64,000 nucleotides of DNA from assembly GCA_027576995.1 (NCBI GenBank), contig JANBQC010000011.1, positions 80,427 through 144,426 on the forward strand, read 5' to 3'. The notes below the pieces were generated by a model that did not search any database, was not told where the DNA came from, and saw only the letters and a list, made by a program, of their open reading frames with translations. The stretch's first letter is position 1. Each line of letters opens with the position of its first letter. Below are positions 32,350-41,995 of this stretch, piece after piece. The position numbers and the translations under genes were made by a program. This stretch comes from Dimargaris cristalligena (lineage: Eukaryota; Kickxellomycota; Dimargaritomycetes; Dimargaritales; Dimargaritaceae).

Positions 32350-32367
32350 AATATATATATATATATA
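32350..32367. repeat. (TA)n microsatellite
   Basis: About eight TA units downstream of uS15. Confidence 0.85.
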
Positions 32368-33178
32368 ATATAGCCTGGGAGATGGCTAAAGAATGAGGCT
32401 ATGGATCATCCAAGACATGGGTGGTGGGTATCCCCTGGAACCTGGCACAGCTAGAATGCATGTCAGACTAAATAGCAACCCTGTACTGCTGGGAAAATAC
32501 AGTCATGCCATTCAACGCTTGCCTCTATGGTTCTCGGTGGTTATGTCGAGATACCCACATCTGTGCGTCTGACGGGGATTGTGTTGTATATACCCCCTTG
32601 GCAGCGTTGACAGCCAAGACAACCGAGACTATTTTATATAGTCGTCTTGCAGCGTAATACTAGAGAGATGGGGAGTCCTTGTTTAGGGCAAGTTCGTTTA
32701 TTTCTCTGAGGCATGCGATTCCTGGGGATACAATCCGACTTGAAGGGGCGTGTATTCTGCCCCTTATTGTTGATGCACGGTATGATGTTCGCTGCATCAT
32801 AGAATCGCCCAGATGGTCTCTATGTGCTATTGACAATAAAAAACTCCGGAGGCCATTCTGCCCCGCCAAGACTGCAGGAACATGGCTTAACCGAATACCA
32901 TGAGACCATATGACCCTAGGGTTCTCGGACGAGGGCACCCTTGAACCTGTAAGTTGACTCCAACTGGCGTATCTATCTTATGTTCCGGGTATCTGATATC
33001 ATTTACTGTTCTAACCTGCTTAATCCCAATGGTTATTTTTGTTGGATTTGTTTGGGGTGTATTTTTACCTAACTTGATCTCTATTTTATATACGTTTCTT
33101 AATTTTAGTTAGTATACTGGCCCCCCATATTTTTTATTATTTGTCGCAACTCCGCCCAGACGATTTGCGGAGTTATTT

Positions 33179-33201
33179 ATATATATATATATATATATAT
33201 A
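33179..33201. repeat. (TA)n microsatellite before the acyltransferase gene
   Basis: About eleven TA units followed by TAG, 46 bases before the ATG at 33247. By analogy with the eS10 intron it could mark a splice acceptor of a 5'-UTR intron. Confidence 0.85.
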
Positions 33202-33246
33202 GCCCACTCTTGTACCACCGACGAGGGGCCCTTTACCAAAGTCCAC

Positions 33247-34767
33247 ATGTCGTCGCTAGTCGACCTCACAGCGTGGCGGGTGTCCGTACCCGACTGGACC
33301 AGTCTCCTTGGGGTGAAAGTGGGACTATGCCTCCATTACTACCTGTTACGCGCATTGCCCGTTGCCAATCCCTGGCGAAAGCGCTTGGGAGTGACCCTCC
33401 AGTTGGGGATTCTAGCCCTACCCGTACTATGCAATTCCGAGGACTCCATTCTGGTTCAGGGGGTTACTACCGTCCTGGCCTTCTATTTGAGCATGAAGTT
33501 GGCCGAGGCATGTCTGGTATACGATTACTACCAGGTTGGGTTTCCCTCCACACGCAAGGACCCGGTGTCTCTAGAACCGGTTAAACCATGCGGCGTCGAT
33601 AAAGCGAAAGTAAAAGTACCAGTGAAGGCCGAAGGCAAAGGCAAGGACAAAGACCATGGACAGGATGGCCCGGGACCGCGGAGTTTGCGGGAATATTGGA
33701 TTCGACTAGGACGGGTCCACCCGTCCCCCACTACCAGCCGGCGGTTCCCTTTCCTCACCGATGACTTCGACCCCACTCGACCACCCTCTACCGCCGTCAC
33801 CGGCACCAACACCAGCACCGACGAGTACTACGACATCGCCACGGGAACGGTGGTCACCCCGGCGCAGCTAACACAACTCGAAACCCCCGCCGATACGGAC
33901 CCAATCCCGTGGAACGTCCGGCTACGACCGCGGGCGGACTGGCGCAATGATCCCGCCGCTTGGGTGGGGCAACGCCTGGGCCTCACGGGCTGTTTATACT
34001 CCATTGGCCAAGGCATGGTCTATGGTTCCGCCGCGACCCTCCTTGTCCTTCTCCCCATTGCCCATCCGGATTTGGCCACCATGGAGCGTTCCCGCTTACG
34101 GTACCAAGGGAATCGATTCCCGGCCTGGCCCACGGCGGCGTGGTGCTGGGAGGGTTACGCGGCGGCTTATTTATTCTACTGGGGCATGAACGCCTGGTTT
34201 TACCTGGCCTACAGTTCCGCCGCCTGGCTACTCCAATTCCCCACCCCGGTGATCTTTGACCAGCCGTTCCTGGCCACGTCCCCGCGCGACTTTTGGAGTC
34301 GCCGCTGGAATCTCTTGTTCAAGGATACGTTCCATATTGTGGTGTTCAAGCCGGTCCAGCGGCGGGTAGGCGGCACCCGAGGGATCGCCGGGCCCCAAGC
34401 ACCGGTGGTGCAATTTTCGGCGGCTTTGGCGGTTTTCCTATTCAGCGGACTACTGCACGAATACATTTTGATTGCCGTGTGCGGACGGTCCGCTGGCGAG
34501 GAAATGCTGTTCTTTGTTCTGCACGGGCTACTAACTTGTGGCCAAGTTGGGTTACAGCAAGTCATACCCCCCTTATTAGCCGGGGTGTTGCCCGCCCCAG
34601 CCTACCGGCGGCTAGCTTACTGGACGCATACTCTGGGCCAAACGGCGGTGGCTCGGCTAATGCTCATTTTGGTCAATAATGCTCTGCTTTTGTGGACCGC
34701 TCCCTTGTTTTTGTACCCTTACCTTCGGGATGGCTTTCACCTGTTCTTGAGCCCCATTAGGTTTTAA
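33247..34767 (+). CDS. MBOAT / wax-synthase-like membrane O-acyltransferase
   Basis: A single exon of 506 residues. N-terminal hydrophobic segments (about 20-90) are followed by a cytosolic Lys-rich linker (about 115-145) and Pro/Thr-rich region, then at least four more membrane segments. The wax-synthase/MBOAT_2 signature is clear: FDQPFLATSPRDFWSRRWNL with DFW at 348-350, and the membrane His motif FLFSGLLHEYILIAV with His404, the presumed catalytic residue. The family transfers fatty acyl groups to alcohols or sterol-like acceptors in the ER or lipid-droplet membranes; fungal members also act in secondary metabolism. No biosynthetic cluster surrounds it. The ATG (CACATGTCG) is the first in frame after the TA tract. 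The acceptor substrate cannot be inferred. Confidence 0.88.
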   Translation: MSSLVDLTAWRVSVPDWTSLLGVKVGLCLHYYLLRALPVANPWRKRLGVTLQLGILALPVLCNSEDSILVQGVTTVLAFYLSMKLAEACLVYDYYQVGFPSTRKDPVSLEPVKPCGVDKAKVKVPVKAEGKGKDKDHGQDGPGPRSLREYWIRLGRVHPSPTTSRRFPFLTDDFDPTRPPSTAVTGTNTSTDEYYDIATGTVVTPAQLTQLETPADTDPIPWNVRLRPRADWRNDPAAWVGQRLGLTGCLYSIGQGMVYGSAATLLVLLPIAHPDLATMERSRLRYQGNRFPAWPTAAWCWEGYAAAYLFYWGMNAWFYLAYSSAAWLLQFPTPVIFDQPFLATSPRDFWSRRWNLLFKDTFHIVVFKPVQRRVGGTRGIAGPQAPVVQFSAALAVFLFSGLLHEYILIAVCGRSAGEEMLFFVLHGLLTCGQVGLQQVIPPLLAGVLPAPAYRRLAYWTHTLGQTAVARLMLILVNNALLLWTAPLFLYPYLRDGFHLFLSPIRF

Positions 34768-35870
34768 AAGTTCTTGACCGAAAGGGGAATCCGTACTGCT
34801 CGATATTCGCGTACTTTTGGTTTAATAACGATGATCACCAAATGGATTTTGCGGTTCCATTATGCCCCGTAAATACTCATGTAGATATAATATGTACACA
34901 CGGGGATGTATAAGCTGATGAGTTCCAATTTTCAAATGGGAAAGGTTCAACCAGACTGTATAACGATAAATCCGTTGGATGAGGCAAAAACCACTGGTTA
35001 ATAATGGATCCCTCATATATTTTCCCATACACGTATTATCCAAAACTTTATACATCTGCACTGAATTCCACCCAAATTAATCCGGGACATGATGGTAATA
35101 GTTTTTGGGGCGGCATTTTCGAATTGAGCGGTTAGCAAAGTAGTCTTCCCGATCGCCCAGGCACTGCTAGTATATTTTTATCGACATCTCTTGCAAGTCC
35201 ATCTGTCATCTATATAGGGCTGTAATCGATTGAAACAGAGCCCTTCTTTGGCCGGCTTGGTGTGGCAAGGCTATGCTGAACCACCCGGCTGCACTTCCGG
35301 CCTCCACCCTTTTATATACACACATGTCTTGTATCCTCCGAGATGATTCTACCCTATACCTGTACGTAATTGCTGGATATTCTGTCGCTCATCGAATGAG
35401 AAGTGTAGAGTCAGCCATGATCCTTACCCGATAACTGTACTACAACCAGCCGCATTACGCTATCAGTCAAGGGAAACAGAGAAGGGTAATTGGGGGAGTT
35501 TCCCTATAACAACGGGTCTTGGGATCCAAATAATCATAACAACAATAGACATAAGTGATGAGTGGGGTATATTCTGAAAACCCCCCAGCCAAGCCTACTA
35601 TGCTCTGCCGAATCAATGGTATTCTACATTAATAATCCGGCCATAATTCACTATAACCTGTCCCCCCTTCTTGTGCACTTTCATTATCCCGCTCCATCTT
35701 TCCCCCCGCTAAGGCAGTCTTTTATTTTCTTACTATAGACTGACCTTAACTTTTTGACCTCTTCTTCCTCATGGGCAACTCCATTGCTATTTAGGCAAAA
35801 CCCCCGCAATCTACTTTATACAGCCCCTCTCCTCCACCCCCATTCACTTCGTTAAGGTTTAGTTCTCGCC
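34768..35870. other. Intergenic region with a MITE-like copy
   Basis: About 1.1 kb between the acyltransferase and aprataxin genes. Apart from the 144-bp element at 34934 it has no supported feature; the last 200 bases are pyrimidine-rich leader-like DNA. Confidence 0.4.
34934..35077. mobile_element. 144-bp MITE-like element, copy 2
   Basis: Begins AAATGGGAAAGGTTCAACCA and ends GAATTCCACCCAAAT. It aligns without gaps to the other copies; the inverted ends are AAATGGG and CCCAAAT. The flanking TA seen in other copies is mutated to AA here. It keeps three CpGs. Confidence 0.85.
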
Positions 35871-37274
35871 ATGGATGTCGATACGCCACCGAGTCCAAGC
35901 CGGGGGCCCCACCAGCGCACCTGGACCTCAGGCCGTCAGCATTGGCCCTGCCATAGTCCCTTGGAATACTACTGCCGTCACCCCGAGCGGTTTCCGGCCG
36001 AAACCTTCTACTGCGACGATACCCTAATGGTCATTGCCGACAAGTACCCCAAGGTAAATTTTTACACTACTCGGCCCTTCCTAGAGTATGCACTTATCTT
36101 CACGATAATGGAGGTTGTCCACCGTTTCTTTTGCTTTTTTATGGGGGGAATTCTATGTTATTTTCCCCGAAAAAGGCATTCTCGTAGACATACGGGCTGA
36201 AAAGACATCTAGCGATAGTTTTGAGAAAATAATTAATCCATTTGGCTGTCCCTCAAAAATACCCTAAGATTTTACTCCTACTCCACCCGTAATGGCTAAT
36301 TTAATCACAATGCACACCTCCCTCTCTCTCTTTATATATATATATATATATATAACCCGTTATAGGCCCGTTATCACTTCCTGATTTTGCCCCGAATCCC
36401 CATCCACAATATTTACGATTTAGAATCTACCGACGCTCCGCTAATTGCCGCCATGGCCCAACGGGCCGAATGGCTAATCGAAACCATCCGCACCAACCAA
36501 CTCCGATCACCAACGAGGCCCAAGACCGGTGTAGTTGGTGGTACTACCTATTACTCCTCCTCTAATCATTCATTATCAGGACCATCATCATCATCGCCAC
36601 CTCCCTCCCCTCCCCTTTACCTCAACACCCCCTACTGCAGTTTAGTTTCGACGGCCTCCGGTAATAACAAAAACCCCCATCCCCATGCTTTACCAGCCAT
36701 CATTCAAGCCCTGCCGAATCACGTATTCCAATTCCTGGTCGGGTTTCATACGGTACCTAGTTTACCCCAATTGCACCTCCATGTTATTAGTGATGACCTG
36801 TTGGGACCGGTCATGAAAAGCGCCGGGAAATGGAATACGTTTACCACCCCGTTTTTACGACCGCCAGCGATGGTTTACGAGCAACTGGTTCAGTCATTAC
36901 CACCATCGGCATCGGCGGGGTTACCGTCGTCGTTATTATCGGGTTTGTCATCTCTATCCATGGATCGTAGTAATCGACATGGCGGGGGTCCCCACGAAAC
37001 AGAACCCCCCCACTACCATCACCCATCAGGTACCGGAGCTACTAACCTGACCAACAACGGTCAGTTCGGGACTTCTTCGCCCCATAAACCGATCCCCTAT
37101 GAACAGAACTATGAAATGAAGCTACTCCAACTACCATTACGCTGTATCCACTGCAACCGCACTTTCGTCAAGTTCCCGGAGCTACGCTCGCATCGTATGA
37201 TGTGCTATATTCAAGCCAAACAACACCTCCTGACCAACGGTGACAATATTGCGCTAGATGCAATGTCTTCTTAG
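35871..37274 (+). CDS. HNT3: Aprataxin (Hnt3-like) DNA-adenylate hydrolase, two exons
   Basis: Exon 1 is 35871-36053 and exon 2 is 36366-37274, giving 363 residues. The 312-bp intron is phase 0 (donor AAG/GTAAAT, acceptor TTATAG). The join yields the HIT-domain start TFYCDDTLMVIADKYPKARY and HFLILPRIPIHNIYDL, which neither exon shows alone. The active site is LPQLHLHVIS with His198 and His200; the first His of the classical HxHxH is Gln, as is common in fungal Hnt3. KWNTFTTPF follows as in aprataxins. The C-terminal zinc finger is CIHCNRTFVKFPELRSHRMMC, a C2HC form. There is no FHA domain, typical of fungi. A Ser/Pro/Asn-rich insert (about residues 110-165) interrupts the HIT fold. Known role: removing 5'-AMP from abortive DNA-ligation ends in the nucleus. 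Confidence 0.93.
36333..36354. repeat. (TA)n tract in the aprataxin intron
   Basis: Eleven TA units ending about 11 bases before the acceptor AG of the aprataxin intron, preceded by CTCTCTCTCT. Confidence 0.9.
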
Positions 37275-38152
37275 GCTTACACCACCCTCCCCTTTCGTGC
37301 CGCACCATTCTTCTACCATCGCTATTCTATACGCATGAGGGTTATCCTCTTTAAGAAACCCAATAGACGTTCCTGGCGTATAAAACTAAATATATATATT
37401 TATCAAAATAAATTAAATGTAGTGAGAAATTTAACAAAATTTGGTAAACCCTGCAGGTTGGCCAAATCAAAGCAATCGTGGAGAAAAGCTGGTAGGGAAG
37501 GAAAAGTGCAAATCGCATTGAAAGGGGCGAGGCTGGAGAAAACACATAGAGCGCAAGCCTCATCCCGTCATTTGTCACTATCGTAATAATATTTTTTTAA
37601 AAAAATATAGCCCGCAAATAATAATAGTTATAATAATATTGAAATTAGCAGGCAACAGGAAAAGTAATGAGTATGGCTTGTAATAGTTGTGAGAGGTGGT
37701 GAGAAAATGTCTCAGTTACCAATGCTAAGGCAATATCAATATATAATTAATAATAATAACTTAATCACATGCAATGAGCAATCAAAATTAAACCCCAGAA
37801 GGAGGGAGAGCGAAAACCGCCAATACGTGTTTAGAAATCAGGGGAGGAGAAAGTAAGGAAACCACACGCCACATTAGGTAAACCCCATAAGTAATACAAG
37901 GCACTGAAAAAGTAGGATATTATTAAAAAAATGAATTTATGTCATCAATTAACCTGAAATGACACTAAGCAGAAAATATATACTTAAAATATGACGAAAA
38001 ACCCCTCCACTAAAGCAGAGGATTCGTAGGTACGCTCTCACTAACGGCATACACAAGTCACGAGCGAAAGACATTGGATCTTTGTACAAGTCGGGCAAAG
38101 CAATAACACACACATACACACACGCGTACTCTCTCCCACAAACACACATTGT
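37275..38152. other. Convergent intergenic spacer
   Basis: About 880 bases between aprataxin (+) and the RasGEF gene (-), very AT-rich. It contains a perfect 20-bp palindrome of T7A7 with ATA/TAT flanks at 37589-37608. No supported frame. Confidence 0.45.
37589..37608. repeat. Perfect T7A7 palindrome
   Basis: ATATTTTTTTAAAAAAATAT, a 20-bp perfect palindrome in the spacer between two convergent genes. Whether it works in termination or chromatin is unknown. Confidence 0.8.
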
Positions 38153-41100
38153 TTACAAGAAACCGCTTTCCCGAAGTAAACGAGCAATTTTCTCATCCTC
38201 ACGTTCCCGTGGCTCCAAGGTTAGGGAAATATCGTATAAACCAGGAGAATCGATCACTTCCTCCAAGGATTTTTCCATAAATTCCTGGATTTCCGGTACC
38301 ACCGTCAGAGCATACGGGGTGCTCTGGTACGACTGGAGATCACGAATGACGGAGGCCACTTTAGTGCGCTTGTCGAAATTGATCAGGTGGGGATGATTGG
38401 GCAGGAAATCGCTGTTACCGTCTTCGACAAACACCAAGTCCTTGAGATGCGTCCCCAGGAAGGGGATACAGGGCGGGTTGCAGGAATGCAATTCCTCGCG
38501 GTATTCAACCGAATTACGGTTGGTACCCATTAGGACCTTGAGGGATTCATAGGTGGTCATGGTTCGGCCACCCAGGGTATCCCAGGTCCGCTTGAGTCGC
38601 TGCACGGACGCCAATTCGATACCGCCGAGGAAGGACATGAGGGCATTGAAATTATTGAGCGACCGGCACTTCTCGGCTACGGTAATGAAATACTTGATGA
38701 TGTTACCACGCTTGCGCAGCTCCGGTTCAGACAGGATAGTGCCACCGACGAACAGACTGACCTTCGTGGAGAGCTGTACCATGGCCTTGATATTGACCGC
38801 CCGGGTCGGATCTTGCCCCATCCAGGCCTTGCTCAGGCACTCTGTGGGCTTGATTTTGTTGTACATCTTTGAATCCAGAATAGTGAACTGCCGGGCCAAC
38901 TCCAGAGCGTCAATGTCAAACACCTTGAGCTTACGGAAATTCCGGGGCAGGATCGGTGGTGGGGCCTGCTTGGGCAGATTCCGCACCAGTTTCTTAAATG
39001 CCCCGTCCGACGATTGCCGACGTTTGTCAATCAACTTGACGACCTGTTCGGCCGCCGCCGGGTTCGATTCGACCATCGAAGTACAGGCGAAATCCCGAAG
39101 CGTGCGAAGACCGTCCATGTCCGAATCCTCGACGTAGTGAATCTCCAGCCATGTTTTGATAATGTTGTAAACACGGACTCGGACCATTTTGAGTTTACGC
39201 TCGTTCCATATTTTCAGCTCTTCCGGCTTCAGTCCCGGTGGGGGCTGGATGTGGTAACGGCGGATGAGCAGGCTCAAGAATTCGCTGGTGGTCGTAAACG
39301 ACCGGTAGGTCAGCAGGAAATTAGTGTGGAAGTTGGTGTCCACCACGTCGTGGATAGTCAGGCGCTCCACCAGGGCCCGCAGAGTGCCTCCTTTGACCTG
39401 GACTTCCATATTGAAGAGCAATTCACTGGCGTCGTACTCGTACTGCAAATACCAGGGCTTCTCATCCACCGAGCGGGCGGCGGGGGAAACCAGCGGTGCC
39501 CGCTCCCCGAAGAACTTGTTAACTTTGCTTTCAGTGGGGTTGGAAAACGGCAGACCCATAGGTTGGCCTGGGATGCCCTCGACAGAAGACGAGCTCCCGG
39601 AACGGTGCAGGGTATGGGAGGCCGATGTGGATGAGCCGGCACCGGTAAGCAGGGTATCGTCGCCAAAGAACTTCTTGAGCTTCTTGCGCTGATTGATTGT
39701 GGATACGGACCGGTTTTGATGGGTGAAACTATCCTCGCTGTCCGAATCCGCTGGGGGTTGGTTAGCGGAGGAATCCTGGCGCAGGTGGCGGCTCGAGGTG
39801 GTAAACGACGAGTTCTGGCTCTCGGAGGGGCGGATATCGGAGTCGGCCGTTTCAAAATGGACGGTGGTGGCGTTACTATTGGCCCGGAGGCGGGCGTTCT
39901 GGTTGAAGGCCGAGTACTCCAAAGCCGACATATGCCGCTCTTGCATCTTGTCCGCCGGCTCCCTCAGGTAGGGCATCGACTGGGCCCGACGGGGCTGAGC
40001 CGATAAGTCGGCGTAACTATTCGAGGGGGAATTGGTGCGCAATTTATCAATCGCATTAAGCAATAGGCTCTCCTCCTGCTGGTCCATGGCCTCAACTACG
40101 TGTTTGGCCGTAATGAGCACCTCATAGACCGAGTTATTAAGGGCGTTGCCGTGGGCCAGGATGCGATCCACAAAATGGCCAACGCTATCCTCCTGAGAGG
40201 CGGCTTGGATGGCCATGACAATGTTGGCCAGGTCGCTGTAGAGGACCTGCTTGTTGCGTTTGAATTGGCGGGCAAGGGACTCGCCAGCCAGCTCCAGGTC
40301 CAGCTCCTCCAGGATAAGTAGGAACTGGCCAATTTCGTAAACCGATTTTTTGGCTAGCGTCACCACTCGGACCAAGCTCACCTCGCCCCGCCGCAGGAGG
40401 CGTAAAAGGAGGGTGAGGGCCTTGGCCAGGGCGTGCAGGACCGTTTCCAGCTGGGATAGGATGTCCACGTGCTTGAGATTCCGATTGGAGATCACGTCAT
40501 CGTAGAGCTGGCCGTGGCTAATGTCAGTCATTACCGACATGTTGGACGGACCCACCTCGGAGGTCATGGTCCGAGCCATAGCCGGGTGGCGACCACCCAG
40601 CATGGAACCCGGCGCGGGGTCGTCCGCCAGCTCGTCTACGGGGTGCAGGGCCACATGGCTGTCCTCGGCCGCAATCACAAAATGGCGGATAACCAACAAT
40701 AGTTCACTGGCATCCCGCTGCATGATCTGTACGGCGTCAGGCGCGGGCCAGACAATCGAAGCGCTTTTGGCGGATACTACCAATTTGCACAACGAGCTGG
40801 TAACCTGCCGGTGGTGGGCCTTGAGTAGTTTCTGGGACCGGAATATGGGCGCATCGCGCTCCACCGTGTCGGAGGCCCGGAACATAGTATGGATTGCCGC
40901 CACGATGTTGAGGGTTAGACTCAGGTATTCGTACTTGGCGTCGGACTTGCCGGCGTTGGTGAGTTGCTGAATAGCATAAACCACATTGGCCATCAGCATT
41001 TCCCAGGTGTTACCTTGGCCATGCTGGCCGTCGCCGAAATTGGCGGGGCCCATCGTCACTGAGGGTCGCCGCTGACGGGGCTGTTGGCCCCGCTTTTGCA

Positions 41101-41995
41101 AGTTAAAAGCCCACATGGAAATATCGGTCACGGATGGAATGGATGACTGGGAGTCGGAGGATGCCCCTGAGCCCCGGCGCCGGTCTTTAGGCAAAGAATC
41201 GGTAGTAGAATGGCCAAAGGAGGCATTAGGAGAGCCAGAGCCATTGGTGAGTGACCGTATTCCGGTTTCGGGATCCACACCATCCAGGGTCCAGGCGGTG
41301 AGGTCCGTGACCAAGTGATAGTAATAAATGCGGCCATCTGGGAGAGTTTTGAGGCCCCAGCCGGGCGGTAAGGGGTCCCGGGGAACTTTGGGCTCCACGG
41401 CCAACGGCCGAGTAATCGGTGACCCTTTAATGGGGGCCTGGAGCGGAGAGGAATTCGATGGGGGATTGGCCGATACCGTAGCAGAAATGGGAGTGGTAGT
41501 AGCTGGGGAGGTGATAGCAGGTGCGGTTGTACTGGCAGTGGCGTTCGATTCCGGTGGGGGACCAACTGCCATAGTAGTACTACTGCTTGGGCCTGCCCGC
41601 TGGGTGCGACTACCATTGAGGACGACCGACTCTTCCGCTGGGGCCTGGGAAGACAATGCTGAGGCCTCGGGACCTGGACTGGGCTTTTGGGGTAGAGTGG
41701 AGGTTGTTATCGAGTCAGTACCCTCCCCGTCGGCTTGAATGGCCCGAATGGCGGCTGTGGGACCCGAGATTGCGCCTGTGGGGGGCTGGGTCGGATTTAC
41801 GTAAGGGTAAGTGGAGTCGGTTTGGTGGGGCTCGACATAGTTTGAGGGGAACCAGCCACGCACACCCCGGCACCGACCACTCCACCAGCCAGAGTCGAGT
41901 TGTGTGTGTACTTCGATAATATCGCCGCGTTTGAAGGATAGGCCCGAAGGGCCATTCCCTTCAAAGTCGTATATGGCCCGTACTAAGGAGTGCAT
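38153..41995 (-). CDS. CDC25: Cdc25-type Ras guanine-nucleotide exchange factor (SH3-WW-RasGEF)
   Basis: A single exon of 1280 residues. Residues 1-58 are an SH3 domain (ALYDF-type VRAIYDFEGN, SGWWSGRCRGVRGWFPSNYV). A Ser/Thr/Pro-rich region follows, then a WW domain at about 205-240 (LPPGWGLKTLPDGRIYYYHL, second Trp in DLTAW). A helical middle region (about 330-640) and a Ser-rich linker lead to RasGEF_N (about 865-985, KGGTLRALVERLTIHDVVDT) and the catalytic RasGEF domain (about 1025-1260) with ELARQFTILDSKMYNKI, the helical-hairpin residues and FLGTHLKDLVFVEDGN. It should load GTP on Ras at the plasma membrane and so control the cAMP/PKA or MAPK pathway. The SH3 at the extreme N-terminus resembles yeast Cdc25; the WW is an extra. 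Start: the SH3 begins at the first Met. Confidence 0.95.
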   Translation of the reverse strand: MHSLVRAIYDFEGNGPSGLSFKRGDIIEVHTQLDSGWWSGRCRGVRGWFPSNYVEPHQTDSTYPYVNPTQPPTGAISGPTAAIRAIQADGEGTDSITTSTLPQKPSPGPEASALSSQAPAEESVVLNGSRTQRAGPSSSTTMAVGPPPESNATASTTAPAITSPATTTPISATVSANPPSNSSPLQAPIKGSPITRPLAVEPKVPRDPLPPGWGLKTLPDGRIYYYHLVTDLTAWTLDGVDPETGIRSLTNGSGSPNASFGHSTTDSLPKDRRRGSGASSDSQSSIPSVTDISMWAFNLQKRGQQPRQRRPSVTMGPANFGDGQHGQGNTWEMLMANVVYAIQQLTNAGKSDAKYEYLSLTLNIVAAIHTMFRASDTVERDAPIFRSQKLLKAHHRQVTSSLCKLVVSAKSASIVWPAPDAVQIMQRDASELLLVIRHFVIAAEDSHVALHPVDELADDPAPGSMLGGRHPAMARTMTSEVGPSNMSVMTDISHGQLYDDVISNRNLKHVDILSQLETVLHALAKALTLLLRLLRRGEVSLVRVVTLAKKSVYEIGQFLLILEELDLELAGESLARQFKRNKQVLYSDLANIVMAIQAASQEDSVGHFVDRILAHGNALNNSVYEVLITAKHVVEAMDQQEESLLLNAIDKLRTNSPSNSYADLSAQPRRAQSMPYLREPADKMQERHMSALEYSAFNQNARLRANSNATTVHFETADSDIRPSESQNSSFTTSSRHLRQDSSANQPPADSDSEDSFTHQNRSVSTINQRKKLKKFFGDDTLLTGAGSSTSASHTLHRSGSSSSVEGIPGQPMGLPFSNPTESKVNKFFGERAPLVSPAARSVDEKPWYLQYEYDASELLFNMEVQVKGGTLRALVERLTIHDVVDTNFHTNFLLTYRSFTTTSEFLSLLIRRYHIQPPPGLKPEELKIWNERKLKMVRVRVYNIIKTWLEIHYVEDSDMDGLRTLRDFACTSMVESNPAAAEQVVKLIDKRRQSSDGAFKKLVRNLPKQAPPPILPRNFRKLKVFDIDALELARQFTILDSKMYNKIKPTECLSKAWMGQDPTRAVNIKAMVQLSTKVSLFVGGTILSEPELRKRGNIIKYFITVAEKCRSLNNFNALMSFLGGIELASVQRLKRTWDTLGGRTMTTYESLKVLMGTNRNSVEYREELHSCNPPCIPFLGTHLKDLVFVEDGNSDFLPNHPHLINFDKRTKVASVIRDLQSYQSTPYALTVVPEIQEFMEKSLEEVIDSPGLYDISLTLEPREREDEKIARLLRESGFL

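Larger units (their letters stand above)
32169..33246. other. Intergenic region
   Basis: About 1.1 kb with no supported frame. It holds the uS15 3' UTR, a (TA)n tract at about 32350-32367 and, near the acyltransferase start, a second one at 33179-33201 with mixed flanks. Confidence 0.4.

Noticed and set aside
39014..39634. 206-codon plus-strand frame inside the RasGEF gene
   Set aside because: It is an antisense shadow; the minus strand encodes conserved RasGEF sequence here.
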